Under the pieces are notes generated by a model, which saw only the letters and a list, made by a program, of their open reading frames with translations, made no database searches and was not told the origin of the DNA. This document shows positions 54,007-62,980 of a stretch of DNA of 64,000 nucleotides, in pieces (positions within the stretch are counted from its first letter, which is position 1; each line of letters begins with the position of its first letter). The translations under genes were made by a program, and so were the position numbers. The DNA is from Actinobacteria bacterium HGW-Actinobacteria-6. GTDB taxonomy: Bacteria > Actinomycetota > Coriobacteriia > Anaerosomatales > Anaerosomataceae. The stretch covers positions 1 through 64,000 of the forward strand of contig PHEU01000008.1 in the NCBI GenBank assembly GCA_002841295.1. Direction: 5' to 3'.

Positions 54007-55312
54007 CCGTATCAAGGGATTGACGCGAATCAATCGCTTAATCCGCCGGAACCCTATGCTATATGGACGCATAGGACGCCTGCTTGAGCACTGGGAATCT
54101 GTGCCCATCGAGCAACTGGCAAGCGAGATGGCCCAGCGATTGGAGCACTCCCTAGAATGGGCTGCGCATTCAGTCTCGGGTAGGCCCTACGCTAGACGTG
54201 CCCTTTCGGAGTGGCCGATCGTAGACAAGGATGAGATACGACAACGGTCGTGCGCCCGCTTGACTTCTGCCTGGCCGTACGCTGTGGGGCAGACGAGCGG
54301 AACGAGCGGAATGCCCCTCTCGGTGCGCCGAAGCGTGTACTCGGTTGTATTCGAGTGTGCGGTGATAGACCGGACGCTGAGGAAGGCTGGCGTGGCCGAC
54401 GTGGGTTCCGCCTACGCTGTGCTGCGAGGAGACAACATCCAGTCTCCAAGCGAGTTTGAGCCGCCGTTTTGGAAAATGTCCGATGGTGGCCGCGCGCTTG
54501 TCATGTCGTCAAACCACATTTGTGCTAGGACGGCGGGGGAGTATCACCGCGCACTCGTACAACATTCGCCCGACTACATGATCGCGTATCCCACATCGCT
54601 GGAGAGCCTGGCTGGTCACCTGAGGGCACAAGGTCTTTCGTTGGATATCCCTGTCATCCTCACGCAAGCCGAGGTCCTCAGTGACTACTGCAGAGAGCTG
54701 GCGACTGAGGTGTTTCGTGCAGCCGTCGTCGACGAATACGGTCATGCAGAGAGGGTTGTGAAGGCAAACTCCTTCGCACCGCACGCGTATCGATTCGTGC
54801 CGGGGTACTCGTTTATCGAACTGATTCCTTCCGCCGCCAACGGGTTGTGGGAGGTCATTGGCACTGGGCTCTTTAATCGAGCAATGCCGCTTGTCCGATA
54901 CCGCACTGGCGATCTCGTAGAGTTGCCGGCTGACGCCGATGAGAGCTATGTGAGGGCGGTTGAACTTGGACGCGCTGACTTCGTTCGTGTCTGCGGTAGG
55001 TCAGGGGACTATCTGCTCTCGCCGGAGGGCGTGAGGCTTATGGGGATAGACCACATTCCGCGGGGAGTGTCTAGCGTGATCCAGTCTCAGGTTGTTCAGG
55101 ATGGGCATTCAGTGACGTTTCGCATCGTCCCTGCAGCTTCTTTCAGCGAGGTTGACCTCGAGACCCTACTGCAGAATGCTCGCAAGAAGCTGCCTAACAG
55201 CATGGACGTGCGCATCGAACTTGTAGACATGCTGGAGCGCACCACGGCGGGAAAGACGCCGTATGTTATCAGACGAGGCCCCGACGACCAGAGAAAGGAC
55301 AGAGGTCTATGA
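53990..55312 (+). CDS. PaaK/CapK-like adenylate-forming protein
   Basis: 440 aa from ATG 53990 with GGAAGGAG upstream. It has the AMP-binding motif TSGTSGMPLSVRR (about 101-113) and YRTGDLVELP near residues 305-315, as in phenylacetate-CoA ligase relatives. Homologues called CapK occur in capsule loci, where their substrate is not established. It could activate an acyl or amino-acid substituent for the polymer. Located between two GT4 genes and coupled to both. Confidence 0.8.
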   Translation: MDLASDRIKGLTRINRLIRRNPMLYGRIGRLLEHWESVPIEQLASEMAQRLEHSLEWAAHSVSGRPYARRALSEWPIVDKDEIRQRSCARLTSAWPYAVGQTSGTSGMPLSVRRSVYSVVFECAVIDRTLRKAGVADVGSAYAVLRGDNIQSPSEFEPPFWKMSDGGRALVMSSNHICARTAGEYHRALVQHSPDYMIAYPTSLESLAGHLRAQGLSLDIPVILTQAEVLSDYCRELATEVFRAAVVDEYGHAERVVKANSFAPHAYRFVPGYSFIELIPSAANGLWEVIGTGLFNRAMPLVRYRTGDLVELPADADESYVRAVELGRADFVRVCGRSGDYLLSPEGVRLMGIDHIPRGVSSVIQSQVVQDGHSVTFRIVPAASFSEVDLETLLQNARKKLPNSMDVRIELVDMLERTTAGKTPYVIRRGPDDQRKDRGL

Positions 55313-56505
55313 GGGTTCCCCATGTTGTGATTGTCGTCGAGAACCTTCCGGTACCATTTGACCGTCGCGTCTGGATGGAGGCGCGGGCGTTGCGAGATTC
55401 CGGCTACAAGGTATCCGTGATCTGTCCGGTGGGTAAAGGGTTCTGCACAGAGGATGAGGTTCTCGAGGACGTCAGAATCCTGCGCCACGAGTTACACGAG
55501 GCCACCACGATGGTCGGGTACATCCGCGAATACACCTCCGCTCTATGGCATGAATCACGTCTGTTGGCTCGTCTGCGGCGCGAGGGTCCTATCGATGTGA
55601 TTCAGATTTGTAACCCGCCGGATCTACTCTTCCTCGTGACTCTAGCCCATAAGTTCCTCCATGGTACTCGAGTCGTATTTGACCATCACGACATCAATCC
55701 GGAGCTGTTTGAGGTGAAGTTCGGCCGCCGAGGTGTCTTCTACTGGCTTCTTAGAGTCGCCGAGCGCCTAACGTTCTCTGTTGCCGATGTGGTGATTTCC
55801 ACGAACGAATCCTACCGGGAAATAGCTCTTGGTCGTGGACGAGTGAATCCGGACCGCGTGTTCATAGTCAAAAGTGCACCGGATCTCGCAGAGTACACCG
55901 CTCCGTCATCTCACGGGCCGAGGGCTGGGGATGGATGTCTGATTGGTTACGTAGGGATTATGGCTGCACAGGACGGCGTTGATGTACTGATCGAGGCTGC
56001 TGCCATTCTGCTCGGACATCTCGCTTCCAACGGATTGAGGTTCCGAATCATAGGGGGCGGTTCCGAAGAGAACAACTTGCGCCGCCGAGCGCGAGACCTT
56101 GGTATCGAAGAGTCAGTTGAGTTCACGGGGTACCTCTACGGAGCGGACATGCGGCTGTCTCTCTCAGAGTGTGATCTCGGTGTGGTTCCTGACCCGAAGA
56201 ATCCGTACAACGATAGATGTACGATGAACAAGGTGCTTGAGTACATGGCACTTGGGTTGCCCGTCGTGCAGTTTGACCTGCTCGAAAGCAGGCGGTCCGC
56301 AGGCGATGCTGCACTCTACGCTGAGGGCAACGATGCCGCGGCACTCGCAGCGGCCATTGAGTCTGTGTGCTTTGATGCCGTCCAGCTGGAGCAAATGCGT
56401 CAGGCAGGCCTGGACCGCATCGGGCAGCTGCAGTGGGCGGTTCAGCGAGAAAGCCTTTCGGCGGCCTATGAGTGCGTTTTGGAGAGAACCATTTGGCATG
56501 GCTGA
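55309..56505 (+). CDS. glycosyltransferase family 4 (WcaI/WbuB-like)
   Basis: 398 aa. HVVIVVENLPVPFDRRVWMEARALRDSGYKVSVICP, VFDHHDINPELF and the donor site DLGVVPDPKNPYNDRCTMNKVLEYMALGLPVVQFD are typical of GT4 transferases of capsule and O-antigen loci. The ATG overlaps the previous stop (ATGA). Donor and linkage unknown. Confidence 0.88.
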   Translation: MRVPHVVIVVENLPVPFDRRVWMEARALRDSGYKVSVICPVGKGFCTEDEVLEDVRILRHELHEATTMVGYIREYTSALWHESRLLARLRREGPIDVIQICNPPDLLFLVTLAHKFLHGTRVVFDHHDINPELFEVKFGRRGVFYWLLRVAERLTFSVADVVISTNESYREIALGRGRVNPDRVFIVKSAPDLAEYTAPSSHGPRAGDGCLIGYVGIMAAQDGVDVLIEAAAILLGHLASNGLRFRIIGGGSEENNLRRRARDLGIEESVEFTGYLYGADMRLSLSECDLGVVPDPKNPYNDRCTMNKVLEYMALGLPVVQFDLLESRRSAGDAALYAEGNDAAALAAAIESVCFDAVQLEQMRQAGLDRIGQLQWAVQRESLSAAYECVLERTIWHG

Positions 56506-56514
56506 CCGGTACTC

Positions 56515-56718
56515 TTGGGTGTAGCCGCACGCTGGCTCAACGGTCGGAATGTCCTTGGAGGGTTGCGTAGTCGCCTGGCAGCGGGGGTCTTAGGCCTCAT
56601 TGACACGGACGAGCACCGTGCATCTTGCGTGTTCTGGCTCTACACATTCGTGCGATGGCAGCTGGGGCTGAAGTCAGATACGCTACGTAACAAGCTACAG
56701 GGGCCACGTGGCTTGTAG
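56515..56718 (+). CDS. possible small protein, unknown
   Basis: 67 aa frame from a TTG in the 235-bp gap between a GT4 and an acetyltransferase gene. No convincing ribosome-binding site. The composition (WLYTFVRWQLGLKSDTLRNKLQ) is compatible with a short membrane-associated helix and with the surrounding codon use. It could also be a chance frame or remnant of a larger gene. Confidence 0.3.
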   Translation: MGVAARWLNGRNVLGGLRSRLAAGVLGLIDTDEHRASCVFWLYTFVRWQLGLKSDTLRNKLQGPRGL

Positions 56719-56740
56719 TTGGCTGAGAAGGGGGTTGGCT

Positions 56741-57295
56741 GTGGGCGCATTACATGCGGTTCTGCGACGTTCCTACAATCGTTGGTTTCGGCCGAACCCT
56801 CTAGATGAGTTGAGGGCACGGGGACTCATCGTTGGCCGGAACTTCAAGATGTTAGACGGCGGGTCTCTTGACTGGAGCCATTGCTGGCATATCACTATCG
56901 GAGACGACGTCACGATGGCTCCAGGTGTTCGCATAATCGCACATGACGCTTCTACCAAGATGCACCTGGGATACACGCGGATTGGCAAGGTTGAGATTGG
57001 CGATCGTGTGTTCATTGGTGCAGCGTCAATTGTCTTGCCAGGTGTCCGAATTGGCACCAATGTCGTAATTGGAGCTGGGAGCGTTGTCTCAAAGAGCATC
57101 CCGGATAACACAGTGGCGTGTGGCAACCCGGCCAGAGCGGTGGGAGCGACCGACGAGTGGCTGGTTCGTAAGAGACGCGAGATGGGCACTGTGCCCTGTT
57201 TTGGCGAGGAGTATACAAGCCGACAGGATGTCACTGAGGCCATGAAGGTTGAGATGAACTCTCGCATGACCAGTGGCATCGGCTACGTCGTCTGA
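56741..57295 (+). CDS. hexapeptide-repeat acyltransferase (sugar O-acetyltransferase-like)
   Basis: 184 aa from GTG 56741 with AAGGGGG seven bases upstream; GTG 56708 is less likely. Left-handed beta-helix hexapeptide repeats include VEIGDRVFIGAASIVLPGVRIGTNVVIGAGSVVSKSIPDNTVACGNPARAVG, and the catalytic-type His lies in IIAHDASTK. It probably acetylates a sugar of the polymer. It is the last intact gene before the composite pseudogene. Confidence 0.85.
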   Translation: MGALHAVLRRSYNRWFRPNPLDELRARGLIVGRNFKMLDGGSLDWSHCWHITIGDDVTMAPGVRIIAHDASTKMHLGYTRIGKVEIGDRVFIGAASIVLPGVRIGTNVVIGAGSVVSKSIPDNTVACGNPARAVGATDEWLVRKRREMGTVPCFGEEYTSRQDVTEAMKVEMNSRMTSGIGYVV

Positions 57296-57318
57296 CTCTC
57301 AGTCAACCACCGCAAGCA

Positions 57319-57843
57319 CGTGCCAGCACTTGCTTTGAACTCGCAGCGGAAGTGCTACGGCCCGCCGGTTTGGAGCGCGAACTACTCCGTTTGAGCTCGA
57401 ATACGTTTCCGTCACGCGCTCCTCGACGCAAGAACTCCGTGCTGGATTGTTCGCGCGCCGCGTCTCTCGGCGTGGGCATGCCAGGCGAGGTGCACGGAGT
57501 CATCCGTCGCCCTTCCACATTCAGCACCGATCGCATTGATCACAACTACCGCGACCCGCATGACTCGGGCGCGCGTATGTTCCTGCACTACGGCGAACTC
57601 ACCGACGGCACCGGATTGCGCCGGATTCTAGAGAAGGTGCACCTGGACGACGTCTACAACCTCGGCGCGCAGTTGCATGTGAAGGTGTCGTTCGACATGC
57701 CCGAGTACACACCAGACGTGGTCGGCACCGGTACGTTGCGGTTGCTTGATGCAGTGCGCGACTACATTGGCATCTCCGGCAAACAGGTTCGGTTCCGTCA
57801 GGTTGGTTCCTCGGAGTTGAGGTTTGCTGCTCCACCCCTGTGA
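57319..57843 (+). pseudogene. composite remnant: 3' part of rmlD joined in frame to 5' part of gmd
   Basis: The frame reads first as an internal/C-terminal rmlD piece (ELAAEVLRPAGLEREL..., 39 of 49 residues identical to the rmlD at 60205-61056), then, after MP at about 57482, as gmd residues about 28-145 (EVHGVIRRPSTFSTDRIDH...), closely similar to the gmd at 61931. It has no start codon context or ribosome-binding site, lacks the gmd N-terminal dinucleotide motif and the YAASK catalytic motif, and stops at 57843. It is a recombination or deletion relic, not a functional enzyme. Confidence 0.85.
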
Positions 57844-57882
57844 TAATCTGACGTCGGCGAATCTGACGAATGGGGTGTACCG

Positions 57883-58743
57883 ATGAAGGGCATTATCCTT
57901 GCCGGCGGCGCAGGCACTCGGCTGCATCCCATTACGCTCGCTACGTCGAAGCAGCTGTTGCCTGTCTACGACAAGCCGATGATCTACTATCCGCTTTCCG
58001 TCCTCATGCTCGCGGGTATCCGCGAGGTCCTCGTTATCACCACTCCGGTGGATCAGCCCGCATTTCAGCGTCTCCTTGGCGATGGTGGGCAATGGGGAAT
58101 CTCGATATCCTATGCGGTGCAGCCAACTCCTGGGGGTCTTGCACAGGCATTTCTCATCGGTGAAGCGTTCCTGGATGGCGGGCCTGCCTGCCTCGTGCTG
58201 GGGGACAACATCTTCTTCGGTGCTGGCTTTAGTGAGGTTCTCAAGTCTGCAGCTGCAGACGCTGCGGAAGGCGGCGCGGTTGTCCTCGGCTATAAGGTCA
58301 AGGACCCTGAGCGCTACGGTGTCGTCGAGTTTGATGACGCCGGTCGTGCGGTCTCTATTGAGGAGAAGCCAGCTCAGCCGCGTTCCAATTACGCGGTCAC
58401 GGGACTCTACTTCTACGATGCTCGTGTGTGTGAGATGGCAAAGGCGGTCAAGCCTTCTGCGCGCGGCGAGCTTGAGATCACCACCCTTAACAACTTGTAC
58501 CTTGAAGACGGCAGCCTGAGTGTTCGCGTTATGGGGCGCGGCATGGCGTGGCTTGATACGGGAACGCCGGATTCGCTGCAAGAGGCGGGTGCGTTCGTGC
58601 AGACGCTTGAGAAGCGTCAGGGGCAAAAAGTCGCTTGCTTAGAAGAGATCGCGTACAGCATGGGCTTCATCGATCAGGATGCGCTCATGCGTGCCGCTGA
58701 AGGAACATCGTCTGAGTACTACAAGTACCTTATGGAGCTGTGA
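57883..58743 (+). CDS. rmlA: glucose-1-phosphate thymidylyltransferase
   Basis: 286 aa. It makes dTDP-glucose from glucose-1-phosphate and dTTP, the first step to dTDP-L-rhamnose. Motifs [36 protein letters not shown] and [20 protein letters not shown] are intact. It starts the rmlA-C-B-D run 40 bp after the composite pseudogene; a possible GATAAT lies at 57842-57847 within the remnant end, but the -35 is poorly spaced. Codon use returns to the host pattern here. Confidence 0.96.
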   Translation: MKGIILAGGAGTRLHPITLATSKQLLPVYDKPMIYYPLSVLMLAGIREVLVITTPVDQPAFQRLLGDGGQWGISISYAVQPTPGGLAQAFLIGEAFLDGGPACLVLGDNIFFGAGFSEVLKSAAADAAEGGAVVLGYKVKDPERYGVVEFDDAGRAVSIEEKPAQPRSNYAVTGLYFYDARVCEMAKAVKPSARGELEITTLNNLYLEDGSLSVRVMGRGMAWLDTGTPDSLQEAGAFVQTLEKRQGQKVACLEEIAYSMGFIDQDALMRAAEGTSSEYYKYLMEL

Positions 58744-58752
58744 GGAGTCCTC

Positions 58753-59208
58753 ATGATCGACGGCGTGAAGATCGAAGACCTGAGTGTGATCCCGGACGAT
58801 CGCGGATTCCTCATGGAGATGTTCCGGAGCGATTCGCCGGACTTCATCAACTTTGGACAGGTGTACATGACGTGCGTGTACCCGGGCGTGGTGAAGGCGT
58901 GGCACTACCACAAGAAGCAGACCGACAACTTCATCTGCGTGGGCGGCATGGCTAAAGTCGCCCTGCACGATACGCGCGAGGATTCTCCCACCAAAGGTGA
59001 AACCAATACGTTCGTCATCGGCTGGCAGCGTCAGCGCAGGCTGACAATCCCTGCGGGCGTCTACCACGGCTTCACCGCAGTGGGCACGGAGCCGGCGAAC
59101 ATCATCAACATCCCCACCGAGGTCTACAACTACGACGAGCCCGACGAGTTCCGTCGCGCGTTTGATGACCCGGAAATCGGCTATGACTGGGGAGTGACCA
59201 ACGGATGA
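58753..59208 (+). CDS. rmlC: dTDP-4-dehydrorhamnose 3,5-epimerase-like protein (short)
   Basis: 151 aa cupin. Residues expected in RmlC are visible: RGFLMEMFRSD, the catalytic His in KAWHYHKKQTDNF, VALHDTRED and IPAGVYHGFTAVG. RmlC enzymes are usually about 180-200 aa, so it is shortened at the C-terminus and could be a related 3-epimerase. The position between rmlA and rmlB supports rhamnose synthesis. It overlaps rmlB by 4 nt. Confidence 0.85.
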   Translation: MIDGVKIEDLSVIPDDRGFLMEMFRSDSPDFINFGQVYMTCVYPGVVKAWHYHKKQTDNFICVGGMAKVALHDTREDSPTKGETNTFVIGWQRQRRLTIPAGVYHGFTAVGTEPANIINIPTEVYNYDEPDEFRRAFDDPEIGYDWGVTNG

Positions 59209-60212
59209 AACTCCTCGTCTGTGGCGGAGCCGGGTTCATCGGCTCCGCGTTCGTTCGCCGTCAGATCCAGCTGCATGATGATGTTGAGGTCGTGTGCCTC
59301 GACAAGCTCACGTACGCGGGTAACCTTGATAACCTTGCGCCTGTGGCAGAAGACGCCCGCTACACGTTTGTGGAGGGGGACATCTGCGACCGTGAGGTCG
59401 TGGAGGCTGCCGCCGCCGGAGTGGACGCTATTGTTAACTTTGCGGCGGAAACGCACGTAGACCGCTCGATAGCTGAGCCCGATGCGTTCATCCGTACGGA
59501 TGTTCTCGGCACGCATACGCTGCTTGAGGTTGTGCGCGAGCGCGGGATCGGACGCCTTGTGCAGGTCTCAACCGACGAGGTGTACGGCTCGATCGACGAA
59601 GGCTCCTTCACGGAAGAGAGCCAGATCACGCCGTCGAGTCCGTACTCGGCAAGCAAGGCCGGTGGCGACTTGCAGGTGCTGGCGTACCACAGGACCTTCG
59701 GCCTGCCGGTGATGATCACGCGCGGGAGCAACACCTACGGGCCGTACCAGTACCCGGAGAAGCTGATACCACTCTTTGTGACCAATGCGCTTGAGGGCAA
59801 GAAGATGCCGCTTTACGGCGATGGCATGAACGTGCGCGACTGGCTGCATGTGGACGATCACTGCTCGGGCATCGAGTGGGTTCTCGGCAAGGGTGAACCC
59901 GGCGAGGTCTACAACGTCGGTGGCGGCAACGAGCGCACCAACCGTGAGATCACATCCATCATCTTGGATGAGCTGGGGCTTTCTGAGGACTCGATCGAGT
60001 GGGTCACGGACCGGCCCGGTCACGATCGCCGCTACTCGCTGGATACCGGCAAGCTACGCGCGCAGGGCTGGGCGTCTGAGGTCGACTTTGAGCAAGGCCT
60101 GCGCGACACCATCCGCTGGTACCGGGACAACGAGACCTGGTGGCACAAGATCAAGCACGGCGAGGGCGAGTTTGCGCAGTGGCAGAAGCGGTGGTACGAA
60201 GACCGTGCCTAG
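59205..60212 (+). CDS. rmlB: dTDP-glucose 4,6-dehydratase
   Basis: 335 aa SDR enzyme. NAD-binding GGAGFIGSAFVR, LDKLTYAGNLDNL, the STDEVYG active-site loop with Asp-Glu, and catalytic YSASKAGGD are intact. It forms dTDP-4-dehydro-6-deoxyglucose. It overlaps rmlC and rmlD, indicating one transcript. Confidence 0.97.
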   Translation: MKLLVCGGAGFIGSAFVRRQIQLHDDVEVVCLDKLTYAGNLDNLAPVAEDARYTFVEGDICDREVVEAAAAGVDAIVNFAAETHVDRSIAEPDAFIRTDVLGTHTLLEVVRERGIGRLVQVSTDEVYGSIDEGSFTEESQITPSSPYSASKAGGDLQVLAYHRTFGLPVMITRGSNTYGPYQYPEKLIPLFVTNALEGKKMPLYGDGMNVRDWLHVDDHCSGIEWVLGKGEPGEVYNVGGGNERTNREITSIILDELGLSEDSIEWVTDRPGHDRRYSLDTGKLRAQGWASEVDFEQGLRDTIRWYRDNETWWHKIKHGEGEFAQWQKRWYEDRA

Positions 60213-61056
60213 TCGCGTACTGATCGCCGGCGCCGGCGGGATGCTCGGCACGGCGCTGCAGATGGTACTGGCCGGCCGCAACGTCGAAGTCACGGCTCCG
60301 TCTGAGGCAGAGTTCGACATCACCGATGAGCCTCGCACCCGCGCGGTTCTGCGCGCGTTTGCAGCCGCTGGCGGGGGAGTGCTCATCAACGCGGCAGCGT
60401 ACACCAACGTGGAAGCCGCGGAGGACAACGCTGAGCTCGCGTATCGCGTGAACGAGACTGGTGCACGCATCCTTGCTGAGGCAGCGCATGACCTCGGCGT
60501 GGGATTTGTGCACGTATCGACCGACTTCGTCTTCGACGGCACCAGAGATGGCGCGTACTCGGAGTACCTCGTGACCAATCCGCTCTCCGTGTACGGCGCG
60601 TCCAAGCTTGCAGGTGAGCGCGCGGTGCTCGAGGTCTGCCCCCAGGCGCTGATCGTGCGCACGGCGTGGGTCTTTGGGCCCGGCGGGCTCAACTTCCCGG
60701 CGAAGATACTGGAGCTTGCGCGCACGCGGGACTCGCTCTCTGTCGTGACGGATGAGATCGGCTCGCCCACGTACACACTCGATCTGGCGGCTGGGATTCT
60801 CGGCCTGGTGGATGCCGGTGCTTCCGGCATCGTGCATCTGGCGGGCGCTGGTTCTTGCAGCCGATATGAGCTTGCCGCAGAGGTACTGCGCCTGGCCGGT
60901 TTGGAGCGCGAACTGGTTCCGGTGACATCGGATGCGTTTCCGTCGCGCGCCGCTCGGCCAAAGAACTCGGTTCTGGATTGTTCACGCGCCGCATCTCTTG
61001 GCGTCACGATGCCGGAATGGCGCGATGCCCTGGAGCGGTTCGTTCAACGCGCATAG
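60205..61056 (+). CDS. rmlD: dTDP-4-dehydrorhamnose reductase
   Basis: 283 aa from GTG 60205 overlapping rmlB by 8 nt; the frame from 59848 runs over rmlB. NAD(P)-binding GAGGMLGTAL, STDFVFDG and catalytic YGASKLAGE are present. It completes dTDP-L-rhamnose synthesis. The C-terminal segment (about 226-275) is the parent sequence of the remnant at 57319-57485. Confidence 0.95.
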   Translation: MPSRVLIAGAGGMLGTALQMVLAGRNVEVTAPSEAEFDITDEPRTRAVLRAFAAAGGGVLINAAAYTNVEAAEDNAELAYRVNETGARILAEAAHDLGVGFVHVSTDFVFDGTRDGAYSEYLVTNPLSVYGASKLAGERAVLEVCPQALIVRTAWVFGPGGLNFPAKILELARTRDSLSVVTDEIGSPTYTLDLAAGILGLVDAGASGIVHLAGAGSCSRYELAAEVLRLAGLERELVPVTSDAFPSRAARPKNSVLDCSRAASLGVTMPEWRDALERFVQRA

Positions 61057-61145
61057 CGGATCCGCGGTTCTAGCGTCTAGGTCTCGGCAAGAGTCTGTTC
61101 TACCCCATATGAAACGCTGACAGGCGAGAGTCTCCCTTGTAAAGC

Positions 61146-61163
61146 GTTACCATGGGGGGTAAC
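61146..61163. promoter_or_regulatory. operator-like palindrome over the DUF4160 ribosome-binding site
   Basis: GTTACC (61146-61151), six bases, GGTAAC (61158-61163), ending 2 bp before the ATG. The right half and spacer contain the GGGGGGT Shine-Dalgarno. A downstream-encoded HTH protein is the obvious candidate to bind here. Confidence 0.55.
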
Positions 61164-61165
61164 AT

Positions 61166-61360
61166 ATGACTCGAATTCGTCGTGGTGGATACATCTTCGT
61201 CTTGTGGAGGGGCGACCACGATCCGCGCCATGTGCATGTCTTCAAGGACGCTCGGCTGCTCGGCAAGTGGAACCTTGATGCCGACTGCCTGATGTCGGGT
61301 TGCGTATCACCGCATGCGGTCGGTCTGATTCACGCTTTGAGCAGGGAGGGCAAGCTGTGA
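61166..61360 (+). CDS. DUF4160 small protein (putative toxin-like partner)
   Basis: 64 aa. The core GDHDPRHVHVFKDARLLGKWNLD carries the HxPxHVHV-type signature of DUF4160. The family usually occurs as a small gene next to a DNA-binding or DUF2442 partner, a layout reminiscent of toxin-antitoxin pairs; biochemical function is not established. It overlaps the HTH gene by 4 nt and lies between rmlD and gmd. Confidence 0.75.
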   Translation: MTRIRRGGYIFVLWRGDHDPRHVHVFKDARLLGKWNLDADCLMSGCVSPHAVGLIHALSREGKL

Positions 61361-61824
61361 GAATCCAATCCGTGCGATTGAACAACCGCAAGCGGGAGGT
61401 CGTGATCAGCACCCCGCGTGGCGAGTTCGCATACCCGTATGCCCGCCTTGATCCCGAACCCACGATTGACGACCCGATCGTTGAGTTCTTCATCGACGAA
61501 GAACTTGCGGGCATGGCGGTCACCTACGTTCTTGCGTCAGGGCGCGACGGGTTCGTCCACATGGAAATGGCGTTCGACTACAACCGGGAGCCCGCGTATA
61601 TGCGCGACATCCTACTGCACCGACTGACACTGGATGCGCAGAGCAGATTCACAGCGAGCGGCCTGTCGAAGCGAGAGGTGGCTAGACGCCTCAGGACTTC
61701 ACCGGCTCAGCTGTATCGGCTCCTTGACCAGACGAACTACGACAAGTCTGTGGACGGGATGCTCGAACTCCTGAGCGTTCTTGGGTGTGATGTGGAGTTC
61801 ACGGTGTCCGAGCGCTCGGCGTAG
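61357..61824 (+). CDS. HTH protein paired with DUF4160 (putative antitoxin/autorepressor)
   Basis: 155 aa from GTG 61357 (GTGA overlap). The N-terminal half is a beta-rich domain ([28 protein letters not shown]) related in look to DUF2442 partners. The C-terminal half (about 98-150) is a helix-turn-helix: [36 protein letters not shown]. It probably represses its own operon through the palindrome at 61146. A toxin-antitoxin role is inferred from layout only. Confidence 0.75.
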   Translation: MRIQSVRLNNRKREVVISTPRGEFAYPYARLDPEPTIDDPIVEFFIDEELAGMAVTYVLASGRDGFVHMEMAFDYNREPAYMRDILLHRLTLDAQSRFTASGLSKREVARRLRTSPAQLYRLLDQTNYDKSVDGMLELLSVLGCDVEFTVSERSA

Positions 61825-61930
61825 GATTTGTTCTCGAGCCCTCGTGCGCGCTGGAGCTGCTTCTCCACGAACTTGGAGTGAGCCCGTCTGCTACTCTAGG
61901 AGGTACCAGATACCGTCTCCGGAGGCTCCA

Positions 61931-62980
61931 ATGTCTCGCATCGCACTCATCACCGGCATCACCGGCCAGGACGGCTCTTACCTGGCTGAACTCCTTCTCG
62001 ACAAGGGGTATGAGGTGCACGGCATCATCCGTCGCGCCTCTACCTTCAACACCGACCGCATCGATCATCTCTATCGCGACCCGCATGAGTCGGGGGCGCG
62101 TATGTTCCTGCACTACGGCGACCTCACCGACGGCACCGGCCTGCGTCGCATTCTGGAGAAGGTACACCCGGATGAGGTCTACAACCTCGCTGCACAGTCG
62201 CACGTGAAGGTCTCGTTCGATATGCCTGAGTACACAGCAGACGTGGTTGCCACCGGCACGTTGCGGCTGCTCGATGCCGTGCGTGACTACATGCTCATCT
62301 CCGGCAATCAGGTCCGGTTCTATCAGGCCGGATCCTCTGAGATGTATGGCGCGGCTCCTGCCCCTCAGGGCCCGGACACGCCGTTTTATCCCCGCAGCCC
62401 GTATGCTGCTTCCAAAGTCGCTGCGTACTGGTACTGCGTGAACTACCGCGAGGCGTATGGGATGTTCATCGCCAACGGCATCCTGTTCAACCACGAGTCA
62501 GAAGAGCGCGGCGAGACGTTCGTCACCCGCAAGATCACACGCGCCGTTGGGCGCATCAAGCACGGACTGCAAGACAAGCTCTACCTCGGCAACATGGACG
62601 CCCAGCGGGACTGGGGCTATGCGCCTGACTATGTAGAGGCCATGTGGATGATGCTGCAGCAAGACGAGCCCGATGACTACGTCGTCGCCACAGGAGAGGC
62701 GTATTCGGTGCGACAGTTCCTGGAGCTTGCCTTCAGCATGGGGGGCATGGACTGGAAGCAGTTCGTCCAGATAGACCCGCGCTATTTCCGGCCGACTGAG
62801 GTCGATTATCTGCTCGGTGATGCGAGTGCCACGCGCGAGAAGCTTGGGTGGGCGCCGAAGGTCGGCTTTGAGGAGCTCGTCCAGCGCATGGTGGATCACG
62901 ACATGGAGCTTGCCGCACAGGAGAAGACCTTGCGCGATGCCGGTCATAGTGTAGGGCTCAGGGGGCTCTCGGATGCTTAG
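61931..62980 (+). CDS. gmd: GDP-mannose 4,6-dehydratase
   Basis: 349 aa from ATG 61931 with GGAGG five bases upstream; the frame from 61781 overlaps the HTH gene. NADP-binding [29 protein letters not shown] and catalytic YAASK are present. It makes GDP-4-dehydro-6-deoxymannose, the precursor of GDP-fucose and GDP-rhamnose. A degenerate copy of residues about 28-145 lies at 57485-57843. It overlaps fcl by 8 nt. Confidence 0.96.
   Translation: MSRIALITGITGQDGSYLAELLLDKGYEVHGIIRRASTFNTDRIDHLYRDPHESGARMFLHYGDLTDGTGLRRILEKVHPDEVYNLAAQSHVKVSFDMPEYTADVVATGTLRLLDAVRDYMLISGNQVRFYQAGSSEMYGAAPAPQGPDTPFYPRSPYAASKVAAYWYCVNYREAYGMFIANGILFNHESEERGETFVTRKITRAVGRIKHGLQDKLYLGNMDAQRDWGYAPDYVEAMWMMLQQDEPDDYVVATGEAYSVRQFLELAFSMGGMDWKQFVQIDPRYFRPTEVDYLLGDASATREKLGWAPKVGFEELVQRMVDHDMELAAQEKTLRDAGHSVGLRGLSDA

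Noticed and set aside
57352-57843. Intact epimerase/dehydratase gene
   Set aside because: It lacks both the N-terminal dinucleotide motif and the YxxxK catalytic motif, and is a fusion of two unrelated gene fragments.
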